Numbered from the stretch's first letter, positions 16,983-26,186 are shown. The stretch: 64,000 nt of DNA from Gemmobacter aquaticus (GCF_007859075.1 NZ_VOAK01000011.1:620001-684000), one strand, 5' to 3'. The notes: generated by a model from the sequence alone, not told the origin. Made by a program: numbers and translations.

Positions 16983-17092
16983 GTCAGCCCTGTTCGCTCC
17001 GCAGGCCAGACGTGCTGCGCCGCGGGGAAGTTGAAATTACCCGACCAAATTAGTTGGAATTTATGGCGATGCAAGTGCAAAACAGGCGTGCT

Positions 17093-17647
17093 TCAGGCGA
17101 GTGCCGCGCGCATCGACTGGCGCAGGGCCTCTACATCAGGGACGTCGCGGAACAGGGCGCGCATGCTGGCGTCAGCAAAACCCTCGGCAATGACATGGTC
17201 GACAAGATGAATGAGGGGCGTCCAGTAACCATCTGTATTCAGAGTGAAAATCGGCTTCTTGTGCAGGCCGATCTGCGCCCATGTCAGAACCTCGAAGAAC
17301 TCATCCAGCGTTCCGGCGCCCCCCGGCAGGACGACGATCGCGTCCGAATTCATGAACATCACTTTCTTGCGTTCATGCATGTTCTCGGTGATCACGAAAT
17401 GGGTAAGGTCGCGCTTGCCCACCTCTTTACCCAGAAGATGCGTCGGGATAATGCCCATCGCCTCGCCCCCTGCGGCCATGGCGGCGCGGGCCACCTCTCC
17501 CATCAGGCCGATGTCCCCGGCGCCATAGACCAGCCGCCAGCCCTCTTGGGCGAGCATCGTGCCGGTTGCGCGCGCGGCCTCGACATAGGACGGGCGGGCG
17601 CCGTTGCGTGAGCCGCAGAAGACACAGACGGAATGGCGCATCGACAT
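17093..17647 (-). CDS. LOG-family nucleotide phosphoribohydrolase
   Basis: A 184-residue Rossmann-like protein of the LOG (Lonely Guy) family. The start 'SVCVFCGSRNG' and the central motif 'LPGGAGTLDEFFE' (PGGxGTxxE) are diagnostic. Plant and actinobacterial members cleave cytokinin riboside 5'-monophosphates to free bases. Other bacterial ones hydrolyse AMP or related nucleotides. Active-site Arg ('HERKKVM') and Glu are present. The precise substrate here is unknown. The gene is divergent from the LysM gene at 17741. Confidence 0.87.
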   Translation of the reverse strand: MSMRHSVCVFCGSRNGARPSYVEAARATGTMLAQEGWRLVYGAGDIGLMGEVARAAMAAGGEAMGIIPTHLLGKEVGKRDLTHFVITENMHERKKVMFMNSDAIVVLPGGAGTLDEFFEVLTWAQIGLHKKPIFTLNTDGYWTPLIHLVDHVIAEGFADASMRALFRDVPDVEALRQSMRAALA

Positions 17648-17740
17648 GGGACCCTCGGAAAGCTGTTGCGTTCAAAGCTGTAACCGGGTTCCTGTGTCAA
17701 GGAAAGCGGTGCCATAAAAGAGCACCGGAAGGGGGAAGAC

Positions 17741-18880
17741 ATGGCAGATGCAAAGCCATTCGGGGGCGCGACTGGCGCCGCAATTCTGGGCGCCGGAGCG
17801 GTCGCCGTGGCCGGTCTGGTCTGGTACATGCAGCAGGCGCCCGCGCCCGTTGAGCCCGCCACGGACTCGCAGGCCGCAGACACCAGCCCTGCCGTTCAGC
17901 CGACGGCGCCTGCTGCGGCCAAGGCACCATCAGCCCAGCCTCCGGCCGCAGCGGAAACCTCGGCACCGACGTTTGATACGGTACGCGTGTCGCCGGATGG
18001 TGATGCGGTCGTGGCCGGGCGTGCAGATCCGGGGGCCGAGGTCTCTTTGCGGGTCGACGGCAAGGAAATCGCGCGCGCCACGGCCGATGCGGCGGGCAAT
18101 TTCGTATCGATGTTCGATCTGCCCACATCGGATGCCGCGCGGGCGCTTGATCTGATGACACTCGGGCCAGAGCCCGTGGCATCGAATGACACGGTTGTGC
18201 TTTCCCCCACCGTCGCGCCGGAACCCGTCGCACCTGAGGGGGGCGAGACGGCGACGGCCAGCGTGGCGGATGCGCCCGCGCCAGCGCCGCCGACCGCGAT
18301 CCTGTTGTCAGATCAGGGCGCGACCGTCCTGCAGGGGGCGGCGCAGGCCGCGCCCGGTGCTGTCACGATTGCCGCCATAGCCTATACGCCCGACGGGGCC
18401 GTGCAGCTTTCGGGTGTGGGCGCACCTACCGCGACAGTGCGGCTTTACCTGAACAATACCGGCGTGGCCGACGCCCTTGTGGCGGGCAATGGCACTTGGG
18501 TCAGCGTGCTGCGCGACGTGGCGCCGGGAGTCTATCAGCTGCGCGCCGACCAGATCGATGCTGAGGGTAAAGTTACCTCGCGGTTTGAAACCCCGTTCCA
18601 GCGCGAAACGCCCGAGGCGCTTGCCGCCGCGATGAAGCCTGCGGCCGCAGCAGGTGTGCCGGTGCCGCGCAGCCCAACCGAGCCGGCGGCAGCGCCCGCT
18701 CCGGCCCCTGTAGCGCCGGTTAGCGTCACCGTGCAGCCGGGCTTCACCCTGTGGCAGATCGCGCGTGAAAAGCTTGGGGATGGCGTGATGTATGTGAAAG
18801 TGTTCGAGGCGAACAAGGAACAGATCGGCGACCCCGACCTGATCTATCCGGGGCAGGTCTTCACGATTCCGGATCAGTGA
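17741..18880 (+). CDS. LysM protein with two Ig-like modules
   Basis: A 379-residue protein with an N-terminal membrane anchor (about residues 12-30) and a long Ala/Pro linker. Two Ig-like modules of about 85 residues follow (about 82-170 and 205-285), each with a 'V-x-x-x-G-x-A-x-P-x-A-x-V' strand pattern. A proline-rich spacer comes next, then a LysM domain over about the last 50 residues ending 'PDLIYPGQVFTIP'. The LysM domain should bind peptidoglycan, so the protein probably spans from inner membrane to wall. The ribosome site GGAAGGGGG is strong. Its last 20 bases overlap the end of the ArsR gene on the other strand, which leaves no room for a separate terminator. Confidence 0.82.
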   Translation: MADAKPFGGATGAAILGAGAVAVAGLVWYMQQAPAPVEPATDSQAADTSPAVQPTAPAAAKAPSAQPPAAAETSAPTFDTVRVSPDGDAVVAGRADPGAEVSLRVDGKEIARATADAAGNFVSMFDLPTSDAARALDLMTLGPEPVASNDTVVLSPTVAPEPVAPEGGETATASVADAPAPAPPTAILLSDQGATVLQGAAQAAPGAVTIAAIAYTPDGAVQLSGVGAPTATVRLYLNNTGVADALVAGNGTWVSVLRDVAPGVYQLRADQIDAEGKVTSRFETPFQRETPEALAAAMKPAAAAGVPVPRSPTEPAAAPAPAPVAPVSVTVQPGFTLWQIAREKLGDGVMYVKVFEANKEQIGDPDLIYPGQVFTIPDQ

Positions 18881-19244
18881 TCCGCGGCACTTCTTCGCCC
18901 TCGGCCACAAGGTGCAGCGCACGGTGGGCCGAGGCGCCACAGCAGGCCAGCACCTCGGGGTGGTCCATGCAGCAATCGGCAAGCAGGTAGGATATCGCGC
19001 CACCGATGCCGGCCAGATCGACCGAATAGATCACGTTGCGCGACACCTTGCGAGACCGGATAAGTCCGGCCTGCTCAAGTGCCGCCAGATGGAACGACAG
19101 GCGGGAGGCCGACAGGCCCAGTGCGCGGGCAATTTCGCCCGCGGGCAATCCTTCCTTGCCCCGGGGCACCAGCAGGCGCACCAGATCAAGCCGGGATTCA
19201 TGGGCCAGCGCCGACAGCGCCGAGAGGACTTTACTTCGCTCCAT
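18861..19244 (-). CDS. ArsR-family metal-type regulator with C-terminal Cys pairs
   Basis: A 127-residue winged-helix regulator. The HTH covers about residues 34-66 with recognition helix 'SASRLSFHLAALEQAGL', and the wing is 'SRKVSRNVIYSV'. The C-terminal part has Cys91, Cys92, His95, Cys101 and Cys102, a plausible soft-metal or metalloid site. The ELCVC-type site of classical ArsR/SmtB proteins in the DNA-binding helix is absent. It is divergent from the Atm1-type exporter and its start abuts a nested palindrome, so it probably represses itself and the exporter. The inducer is unknown. Arsenite or another thiol-binding metal is a reasonable guess. Its 3' end overlaps the LysM gene by 20 bases. 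Confidence 0.85.
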   Translation of the reverse strand: MERSKVLSALSALAHESRLDLVRLLVPRGKEGLPAGEIARALGLSASRLSFHLAALEQAGLIRSRKVSRNVIYSVDLAGIGGAISYLLADCCMDHPEVLACCGASAHRALHLVAEGEEVPRITDPES

Positions 19245-19270
19245 GTTTCAACTACTCGTGAAACGTTGAA
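19245..19270. promoter_or_regulatory. Nested palindrome, probable ArsR operator
   Basis: GTTTCA (19245-19250) is mirrored by TGAAAC (19259-19264), and TTCAAC (19247-19252) is mirrored by GTTGAA (19265-19270). The two inverted repeats interlock. They lie immediately upstream of the ArsR start codon and about 60 bases before the divergent exporter. TTCAA/TTGAA half-sites are common in ArsR/SmtB operators. Confidence 0.6.
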
Positions 19271-19329
19271 TTAACCCCTGATACCCCAGCCTTGACCCCG
19301 GATCAACAGGGCAAGGCAAGGATGCCGAA

Positions 19330-21159
19330 ATGAGCCGCCCCTCCGATTCTGCCAGTTCTGACGTGCCCTCGACCACCGGCCGCGAGACCATCCGCCGTGT
19401 GCTGCCCTATCTCTGGCCCAAAGGTGAGGGCTGGGTGAAGCGCCGCGTCGTCGCGGCTTTGGCCATGCTGACGCTGGCCAAGATCGTCTCGGTCTCGACG
19501 CCGTTCTTCTACAAGGCGGCCGTCGACAAGCTGGCGGGCGATGCGCCATCGGATGCGATGCTGATGGGGTTGACCGCCGTGGCGCTGACCGTGGCCTATG
19601 GGATGGCCCGGCTTGGCGCGGTGATCTTTGGCGAGTTGCGCGATGCGATTTTCGTGCGCGTGGGCCAGCGCGCCCTGCGCAAACTGGCGCTTGAGACGTT
19701 CACGCATATCCATCGCCTGTCGCTGCGCTATCACATCACGCGCAAAACCGGGGGATTGAGCCGGATCATCGAGCGCGGGGTGAAGGGCGTCGACTTCCTT
19801 CTACGCTTCATGCTCTTCTCGATCGGGCCGCTGTTTCTTGAACTGGCCATGGTGTCGGTGATCTTCGCGGTGCTTTTCGGCTGGCAATACATGGCCGTGG
19901 TGGTGCTGACGATTGCTGTCTATGTGACCTTTACATTCAAGGTCACCGAATGGCGCGTGGCGATCCGGCGCAAGATGAATGATCAGGACAATGATGCCAA
20001 CCAGAAGGCGATCGATTCGCTTCTGAACTTTGAAACCGTGCGCTATTTTGGCGCCGCGAAACGGGAAGCGGCCCGCTATGACCGCGCGATGGAGGGGTAT
20101 GAGGCCGCAGCCGTGAAGACGGGGCTTTCGCTCTCGTTCCTGAACGCGGGGCAGTCCTTCATCATCACCTCGGGTCTGGTGGCGGTCATGGTCATGGCGG
20201 CGCTTGGCGTGCAGGCAAAACTGCTGACGGTTGGCGATTTCGTCATGGTCAACGCCTACATGATCCAGATCACCATGCCGCTGAACTTCCTGGGCACTGT
20301 CTATCGTGAAATCCGTCAGGCGCTGGTCGACATGGGCCAGATGTTCGGCCTGCTCGCCCAACCGGCCGAGATCGTGGACAAGCCTGGTGCATCTGCACTG
20401 CGCGTGACCGGCGGTCATGTCCGCTTAGAGGACGTGCGCTTTTCCTATGATGCTGAACGCCCGATCCTGAAGGGGATCACGCTCGACGTGCCCTCGGGGC
20501 AGACGGTTGCGCTGGTCGGCCATTCGGGGTCGGGCAAGTCCACCATCGGGCGGTTGCTGTTCCGCTTTTATGACGTGACCGGTGGTCGGGTCACGATCGA
20601 TGGGCAGGATATCCGTGATATCACGCAAGACAGTCTGCATGGTGCCATCGGTGTGGTGCCGCAGGATACCGTGCTTTTCAACGATACGATCTATTACAAC
20701 ATCGCCTATGGCCGCCCCGAGGCGAGCCGCGAAGAGGTTGAGGGCGCCGCGCGCGCCGCGAAGATCCATGACTTCATCCTGTCACTGCCCGACGGCTATC
20801 AGACGACCGTGGGCGAGCGTGGCCTGAAGCTTTCGGGCGGAGAAAAGCAGCGTGTCGGCATCGCGCGGACGCTTTTGAAAAACCCGCCGATCCTGCTTCT
20901 GGACGAGGCGACCTCGGCGCTCGATACCCAGACGGAAAGCGACATCCAGCAGGCGCTGCGCGAGATGGGGCAGGGGCGAACCGTCATTACCATCGCGCAC
21001 CGCCTGTCGACGATCGCAGACAGCGACCGCATCGTGGTTCTGGATGCAGGCCGCGTGATCGAAGAGGGCACGCATGACGACCTGCTGGCCCGTGGCGGAC
21101 GGTACGCAGCAATGTGGGCGCTGCAGGTCGCGGAAGAGGACGAAGCCGAAGCGGCCTGA
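19330..21159 (+). CDS. atm1: Atm1-type ABC exporter
   Basis: A 609-residue half-transporter with a six-helix membrane domain (about residues 40-330) and an ATPase domain (about 360-600). The ATPase domain shows Walker A GHSGSGKST, signature LSGGEKQR and Walker B '[12 protein letters not shown]'. The coupling region 'RYFGAAKREAARYD' and the 'SLLNFETVRYFGA' motif identify the Atm1/HMT1 subfamily, which moves glutathione-linked iron-sulphur precursors in mitochondria and glutathione-metal complexes in Novosphingobium. With an ArsR regulator divergent to it, a role in metal export is attractive, but a constitutive Fe-S role is not excluded. The start at 19330 has AAGGA upstream. Confidence 0.9.
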   Translation: MSRPSDSASSDVPSTTGRETIRRVLPYLWPKGEGWVKRRVVAALAMLTLAKIVSVSTPFFYKAAVDKLAGDAPSDAMLMGLTAVALTVAYGMARLGAVIFGELRDAIFVRVGQRALRKLALETFTHIHRLSLRYHITRKTGGLSRIIERGVKGVDFLLRFMLFSIGPLFLELAMVSVIFAVLFGWQYMAVVVLTIAVYVTFTFKVTEWRVAIRRKMNDQDNDANQKAIDSLLNFETVRYFGAAKREAARYDRAMEGYEAAAVKTGLSLSFLNAGQSFIITSGLVAVMVMAALGVQAKLLTVGDFVMVNAYMIQITMPLNFLGTVYREIRQALVDMGQMFGLLAQPAEIVDKPGASALRVTGGHVRLEDVRFSYDAERPILKGITLDVPSGQTVALVGHSGSGKSTIGRLLFRFYDVTGGRVTIDGQDIRDITQDSLHGAIGVVPQDTVLFNDTIYYNIAYGRPEASREEVEGAARAAKIHDFILSLPDGYQTTVGERGLKLSGGEKQRVGIARTLLKNPPILLLDEATSALDTQTESDIQQALREMGQGRTVITIAHRLSTIADSDRIVVLDAGRVIEEGTHDDLLARGGRYAAMWALQVAEEDEAEAA

Positions 21160-21247
21160 CCCCTTCTGGTCAGCCGCGCCTCAGGCTCGGGGCTTGGCAA
21201 GGGCTTTGCCTTGCGTGTAAGACGGGGCAAACGATGGGAGAGAGCCC

Positions 21248-21895
21248 TTGAGCAACCCCGAAAGCTTCATTGACGAGGTCACTGAAGAGGTGCGCCGCGA
21301 CAAGCTGTATGCGGCATTCCGCAAATACGGCTGGATCGGCGTGTTGATCGTGCTGGGCGTCGTGGGCGGTACGGCCTGGACCGAATGGCGCAAATCCAGC
21401 GCCGAAACGGCTGCGAAGGCCTTTGGCGATGCCGTCATGGCTGCGACCGAGCTGCAGACCCCGGCCGAGCGTCGGGCCGCGCTGGACCAGATTCAGGCAA
21501 CCGGCGACCACGCCATGATTCTTGACATGATGAAGGCGACCGACCCGGCCGAGGACCGCGAGGCGACGCTTGCGGCGCTGGCGCGCGTTGAGGCCGATGC
21601 CAAGGCGCCGCAGGCATGGCGTGATCTGGCGACCTTGCGCCGGGTCCTGGTGCAGGGCAAGGACCTCGCCCTTGCCGACCGTCGGGCCGCCTTGGAATCG
21701 CTCGCCCGCCCGGGCGGCACGTTCCGTACCCTGGCCGCCGAACAGCTTGCCTATCTTCTGGTCGAAGAGGGCAAGACCGCCGATGCCATCAAGGGTCTTG
21801 AGGCGCTGTTGCAGGATCAGGAGGCGACGCAGTCGCTTCGTGCCCGCGCCCGCCAGATGATTATTGCCCTCGGCGGCGAGATTGCTGCCGGTTGA
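21248..21895 (+). CDS. yfgM: YfgM-like tetratricopeptide membrane protein
   Basis: A 215-residue protein with a cytoplasmic N-terminus ('SFIDEVTEEVRRDKLY'), one transmembrane helix at about 27-44 and a periplasmic domain of TPR-like helices. This matches the YfgM/TPR_21 family; in E. coli YfgM is an ancillary subunit of the SecYEG translocon that links to periplasmic chaperones. The start is TTG 21248, with GGGAGAGAG just upstream. The following genes are bamB and der, the same order as in E. coli, which supports the assignment. The three genes are closely spaced and probably cotranscribed. Confidence 0.82.
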   Translation: MSNPESFIDEVTEEVRRDKLYAAFRKYGWIGVLIVLGVVGGTAWTEWRKSSAETAAKAFGDAVMAATELQTPAERRAALDQIQATGDHAMILDMMKATDPAEDREATLAALARVEADAKAPQAWRDLATLRRVLVQGKDLALADRRAALESLARPGGTFRTLAAEQLAYLLVEEGKTADAIKGLEALLQDQEATQSLRARARQMIIALGGEIAAG

Positions 21896-21937
21896 TGCCG
21901 GCAGACTGCTGATCGGCCCTGGATGGAGTTGTTGAAC

Positions 21938-23281
21938 GTGCTTTCCTCGAAATCCGCGATCTCGCTTCTGGCGCTGGTGGCGCTGCTTGCCGCCTGCGAA
22001 AAAGAAGAAATCCTGCCGGGCGAGCGCTTCAGCACGCGTGCGCCGCTGGACGACAGCATTCCGACGGCTGCAAATCCGAATCCGTCAGATCCCCTGGCGG
22101 TGCGGGTCAATCAGTCGGTTCCGATCACGTTGCCGGCCGCAGGGGCCAATGCCGACTGGCCGCAGCGTGGCGGCAATGCCCGTCACCTGCCGCCGCATGG
22201 CAGTCTGAGCGCCGCGCCGCAGCGCGTGTGGAGCGCCGACATCGGCTCTGCTTCGTCACGCCGCAACCGCATCACGGCGGCACCGGTCGTCGCGGGCGGG
22301 CGGGTATTCACGCTTGATGCAAACATGGGGCTGCATGCCACCTCGACTTCGGGTGCGCCCCTCTGGGCGTCCGACCTGACCCCGGTGGGCGACCGTGCGT
22401 CCGAGGTTTCGGGCGGCGGCATCGCCTATGGCGCGGGCCGCGTTTTCGTGGCGACGGGCTATGGCGAGCTGATTGCGGTTGACCCGGCCTCGGGCGGGGT
22501 GCTGTGGCGGCAGCAGCTTGGTGCTTCGGTCGCCGGTGCACCAGCCGTCGACGGGGATCTCGTCTATGTGGTCGGGCGCGACAGTGCCGGATGGGCCGTC
22601 GATGCGCGGGATGGCAAGGTGCGCTGGCAGTTGTCCGGCACGACCGGCGGAACGGGTATGGTGGGATCTTCCGCACCTGCCGTCACGGATCGCCTTGTGC
22701 TGTTGCCGAACGTCTCGGGTGAGTTGCGTGCCGTGCTCAAGACCGGCGGCATCGAAAGCTGGAAGGCGCAGATCGTCGGCAACCGTCTGGGCCGGGCCTA
22801 TGCGGTGATCACCGATGTAACGGCAGATCCTGTCGTTGCAGGCGATGTGATCTACGCGGGCAACGCTGCCGGCAAGACCTATGCGCTGTCGCAATCGGGT
22901 GAAACGCTCTGGACCGCAGACGAGGGTGCGCTGGCGCCGGTGCTGCCGGTTGGCGGATCGCTTTTCCTTGTGAACGATCAGGCAGAGCTTGTGCGGCTTG
23001 ACGCCTCGACCGGGGCCGTGATTTGGCGCGCCGACCTGCCGTATTTCGAGAAGGAAAAGCCCAAGAAGCGCCTGGCGATCACGGCGCATTATGGACCGCT
23101 TCTTGCAGGCGGGCGGATCGTCGTCGCCTCTGGCGACGGGCTCGTGCGGTTCTTCTCGCCCCAAAGCGGGGCGCTGGTCGGAACGGCGGAAATTCCGGGC
23201 GGCGCGGCTGCACAGCCGGCGCTGGCGGGTGGCCTCTTGTTCATCGTGGGCGGCAACGGTCAACTTCACGCTTTCCGTTGA
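21938..23281 (+). CDS. bamB: Outer membrane assembly lipoprotein BamB
   Basis: About 447 residues. A lipoprotein signal ends in 'LLAAC' (Cys20), followed by a PQQ-like beta-propeller with repeated blades ('GAPLWASDL', 'GGVLWRQQL', 'GKVRWQLSG', 'GETLWTADE', 'GAVIWRADL'). It is the BamB subunit of the BAM complex, which inserts beta-barrel proteins in the outer membrane. I favour GTG 21938 because GGAG lies nine bases before it and the resulting signal peptide is compact. ATG 21923 in the same frame is an alternative start. It precedes der, as in E. coli. Confidence 0.88.
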   Translation: MLSSKSAISLLALVALLAACEKEEILPGERFSTRAPLDDSIPTAANPNPSDPLAVRVNQSVPITLPAAGANADWPQRGGNARHLPPHGSLSAAPQRVWSADIGSASSRRNRITAAPVVAGGRVFTLDANMGLHATSTSGAPLWASDLTPVGDRASEVSGGGIAYGAGRVFVATGYGELIAVDPASGGVLWRQQLGASVAGAPAVDGDLVYVVGRDSAGWAVDARDGKVRWQLSGTTGGTGMVGSSAPAVTDRLVLLPNVSGELRAVLKTGGIESWKAQIVGNRLGRAYAVITDVTADPVVAGDVIYAGNAAGKTYALSQSGETLWTADEGALAPVLPVGGSLFLVNDQAELVRLDASTGAVIWRADLPYFEKEKPKKRLAITAHYGPLLAGGRIVVASGDGLVRFFSPQSGALVGTAEIPGGAAAQPALAGGLLFIVGGNGQLHAFR

Positions 23282-23338
23282 CGCCATTCCGGTGTATCCG
23301 CACCGGCTTGACCCGTTGATGCGCCCCCGGAGGGCAGG

Positions 23339-24808
23339 ATGACCTTTACACTCGCCATTGTCGGCCGCCCGAACGTCGGCAAATCGACCCTGTTCAACCG
23401 TCTGGTCGGCAAGAAGCTGGCGCTGGTCGATGACCAGCCCGGCGTTACGCGCGACCTGCGCGAGGGCGATGCAAAGCTCTTCGACATGCGTTTCACCGTG
23501 ATCGACACCGCCGGCCTTGAAGAGGTGACCGACGATAGTCTGCAGGGCCGGATGCGACGACTGACGGAGCGCGCGGTGGAAATGGCAGATATCTGCCTGT
23601 TTCTGATCGATGGCCGGGTTGGCGTCACCCCGTCGGACGAGGTGTTCGCCGATATTCTGCGCCGCAAGAACGCCCATGTGATCCTTGGCGTGAACAAGGC
23701 CGAGGGCAAGGCAGGCGACGCCGGTGCCATCGAGGCTTGGAGCCTTGGACTTGGTGAGCCTGTCCGCCTTTCTGCCGAACATGGCGAGGGGATGGATGAC
23801 CTGTACCACATCCTCAAGCCCATCGGTGAAGGGTTCGAGGAGCGTGCGGCCCAGGACGCCCCCATCGTCGATGTGGACGTGTCCGAGGAAGAGGCAGAGC
23901 TTGAAGCGGATGAAAACGCCCACAAGCCCACCGAGCGGCACCCGCTGCAAATCGCGGTCATCGGGCGCCCGAACGCCGGAAAATCGACGCTGATCAACAA
24001 GATCATCGGTGAGGACCGGCTGCTGACCGGCCCCGAGGCGGGCATCACCCGTGACGCGATCTCGGTTCGCAGCACGTGGTTCGGCACACCTACACGGATT
24101 TTCGACACCGCCGGGATGCGCAAGAAGGCGCGGATCAGCGACAAGCTTGAAAAGCTGTCGGTCGCCGACGGTCTGCGCGCCGTGCGCTTTGCCGAGGTTG
24201 TTGTCGTGCTGCTGGACGTGGAGATCCCGTTCGAACAGCAGGACCTGCGCATTGCCGACTTCGCCGAGACCGAGGGCCGCGCTGTCGTCGTTGCGGTGAA
24301 CAAATGGGATCTGGAAGGCGACAAGCAGGAAAAGCTTGCGGAACTCAAAGAGATGTTCGAGCGCCTTCTGCCGCAGCTTCGCGGGGCGCCTCTGGTGACC
24401 GTTTCGGCCAAGACCGGTCGCGGGCTGGATCGTCTGCATGCCGCAATCCTCAAGGCACATGACGTCTGGAACCGCCGCATCACTACGGCGCGCCTGAACA
24501 GCTGGCTTGGCGCCATGACCGAAGCGCACCCGCCGCCCGCACCCGGTGGCAAGCGGATCAAGCTGCGCTACATGACGCAGGTCAAGACGCGCCCGCCGGG
24601 GTTTGTGGTGATGTGCAGCCATCCCGATCTGATGCCCGAAAGCTATCGGCGCTATCTGGTCAATGGCCTGCGCGATCATTTCGACATGCCGGGCACCCCA
24701 ATTCGGATCACTTTCCGTGGGCAAGGGGAGAAAAACCCCTTCAAGAACGCGAACAAGTTCCGTACCCCCTCGCGCCTGCGCAAGCATATCGAGGGGCGCA
24801 AGGACTGA
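23339..24808 (+). CDS. der: Ribosome assembly GTPase Der (EngA)
   Basis: A 489-residue protein with two tandem GTPase domains and a C-terminal KH-like domain, the unmistakable Der layout. G1 motifs are 'GRPNVGKST' at residues 8-16 and 'GRPNAGKST' near 210. The NKxD motifs are 'VNKAEG' and 'VNKWDL'; the first lacks the usual aspartate, as it carries Glu at that place. Der is essential for 50S subunit maturation. GGAGG is close before the ATG. A short hairpin follows the stop at 24821. Confidence 0.95.
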   Translation: MTFTLAIVGRPNVGKSTLFNRLVGKKLALVDDQPGVTRDLREGDAKLFDMRFTVIDTAGLEEVTDDSLQGRMRRLTERAVEMADICLFLIDGRVGVTPSDEVFADILRRKNAHVILGVNKAEGKAGDAGAIEAWSLGLGEPVRLSAEHGEGMDDLYHILKPIGEGFEERAAQDAPIVDVDVSEEEAELEADENAHKPTERHPLQIAVIGRPNAGKSTLINKIIGEDRLLTGPEAGITRDAISVRSTWFGTPTRIFDTAGMRKKARISDKLEKLSVADGLRAVRFAEVVVVLLDVEIPFEQQDLRIADFAETEGRAVVVAVNKWDLEGDKQEKLAELKEMFERLLPQLRGAPLVTVSAKTGRGLDRLHAAILKAHDVWNRRITTARLNSWLGAMTEAHPPPAPGGKRIKLRYMTQVKTRPPGFVVMCSHPDLMPESYRRYLVNGLRDHFDMPGTPIRITFRGQGEKNPFKNANKFRTPSRLRKHIEGRKD

Positions 24809-24820
24809 ACGTCACAGATT

Positions 24821-24838
24821 TGGCGCGATCACGCGCCA
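24821..24838 (+). terminator. Hairpin after der
   Basis: TGGCGCG (24821-24827) pairs perfectly with CGCGCCA (24832-24838) around ATCA, 13 bases after the der stop. Only three T follow, so it may be a weak terminator or an attenuator before the next gene. Confidence 0.45.
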
Positions 24839-24848
24839 GATTTGGGCC

Positions 24849-25367
24849 ATGACGACCACGCCCGCGATTCGGCCAGCCACGATTCCGCCCTACGAGCGCA
24901 GCGCACGCACCGACCTGCGGCACTGGATGATGTTTGCCGTAGGGGTGGCCTTTCTTTCAGCCGGGCTGACGGTCGATCCCGCGGCCAACTGCTCGTCCGA
25001 TGGCGAATGTGCGCCTTGGCTGGTGCCGGTCGCAAAATGGGTGGGGTTCTTTGTCACGCTGATGGGGGCGGGGCAGATTCTGACGAACACGCGCCGGGGC
25101 AGCCGGATTGATCCCGAGACCGGCGAGCTGACGTGGTGGCAGAACCGCACGGCCCGGTCCTCACGGCAGGAAGGGCGCATCCATCCGACCCGGATCAGCC
25201 GGATCCGCATCAAGCGGAACGGCGACGGCGATGACCATATCAGCCTGTTCGACCTTGAGGGCAACCGGCAGTTCTGGTTCGACGCCGAGGTGATCCCATG
25301 GCCGCAGGACCGCTGGATTGCGCAATTTGCGGCCGCGTGGCCCCATATCGTGGTCGAGGAAGCCTGA
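24849..25367 (+). CDS. Two-helix membrane protein, unknown
   Basis: A 172-residue protein with a polar N-terminus, two transmembrane helices (about 27-45 and 60-76) separated by a loop with two cysteines ('ANCSSDGECAPW') and a cytoplasmic domain of about 90 residues. That domain looks like a small beta-rich PH-like fold ('HISLFDLEGNRQFWFDAEVIPWP'). I do not recognise a named family. The start at 24849 is chosen because the family-like reading begins there, although its ribosome site is poor. The frame is open further upstream into der. It may be read from the der messenger. Confidence 0.7.
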   Translation: MTTTPAIRPATIPPYERSARTDLRHWMMFAVGVAFLSAGLTVDPAANCSSDGECAPWLVPVAKWVGFFVTLMGAGQILTNTRRGSRIDPETGELTWWQNRTARSSRQEGRIHPTRISRIRIKRNGDGDDHISLFDLEGNRQFWFDAEVIPWPQDRWIAQFAAAWPHIVVEEA

Positions 25368-26186
25368 TTACTTCGTCCGTCGGAACGCCGTTGGCGACTT
25401 TCCCACCTGATGCTGGAAGGCGCGGGTGAAGTAGGCGGGCGAGGTGAAGCCGAGGCTGTCGGCGATGATGTTCACCGGCAGGTCGGTTTCCGAAAGCAGT
25501 CGGCGCGCCTCAAAAATCAGGCGATCATGAAGCAGGGCCGACGCCGGGCGTCCGCAGGCCTGATTGCAGCAGCGCGTCAGATGGGTGGGCGTCACGCCAA
25601 GGCGGGCTGCGAACTCGGCCACGCCCATTCCCGAACGGAACTCTTTCTCCAGAAGCGCAGTATAACGTGCGACCAGCCGCTTTGAGGCATCCGGGCGCTG
25701 CGCGTCCGGTCCTGCCTTGGCGATCTGCCGCTCCAGCCACACACCCAGAAGCCCGAGATGGGCCTGAGCGGCGCGATCATTGGCGGGGCTTTCCGACACC
25801 AGCTCGCGGCCAATGGCATCAAGTGTCACGTTCAGCTCTTGCGCAACAAAGGTTTCGCGGATGCGCAGATGGTGCGGCTCTTTCGGCAGGGTCACCGCGC
25901 AGTCACGACCAAAGAAAACCGCAGTACCGAAGACCTGCGGCCCGACCTCGAACCCGTGCATGACGCCCGCGGGAATGAAGATCGCGTTATGGGCCGTATA
26001 GCCGCGCGTCAGCCCGGCCACGGTGATGCGGCCCTGACCCTTGGTGAACCACAGCAGGCATGCCTCGGAATAAGCGCGCATCGCCTCAACCCGCCAGCGA
26101 CCGCCAGCCGCCAGACGCGGGATCGCCACAAGACGCATTTGCGAGGTTTGGCTCTGGTCGTCCATCGATTGATTCCGGCGGTCCAT
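25368..26186 (-). CDS. AraC-family transcriptional regulator
   Basis: A 272-residue regulator. The N-terminal half is a cupin-like sensor ('YTAHNAIFIPAGVMHGFEVG'), and the C-terminal 100 residues hold two helix-turn-helix motifs with the AraC signature near the end ('ADSLGFTSPAYFTRAFQHQVGKSPTAFR'). The sensed molecule is unknown. Its stop is one base from the end of the membrane protein gene on the other strand, so the two converge without any spacer. ATG at 26165 is an alternative start. The 174 bases upstream, to the end of miaA, hold nothing I recognise beyond a probable promoter region. Confidence 0.88.
   Translation of the reverse strand: MDRRNQSMDDQSQTSQMRLVAIPRLAAGGRWRVEAMRAYSEACLLWFTKGQGRITVAGLTRGYTAHNAIFIPAGVMHGFEVGPQVFGTAVFFGRDCAVTLPKEPHHLRIRETFVAQELNVTLDAIGRELVSESPANDRAAQAHLGLLGVWLERQIAKAGPDAQRPDASKRLVARYTALLEKEFRSGMGVAEFAARLGVTPTHLTRCCNQACGRPASALLHDRLIFEARRLLSETDLPVNIIADSLGFTSPAYFTRAFQHQVGKSPTAFRRTK

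Noticed and set aside
16983-17092. Fur or Irr box upstream of the siderophore-interacting protein gene
   Set aside because: The region is A/T-rich and has a small CCAA-N5-TTGG repeat, but it does not match a Fur, Irr or RirA consensus well enough to call.
22256-24787. A very long minus-strand open frame (over 800 codons) opposite bamB and der
   Set aside because: It mirrors two well-supported genes. Its product is rich in Arg, His and Gln with no domain, as expected for antisense frames of GC-rich genes.
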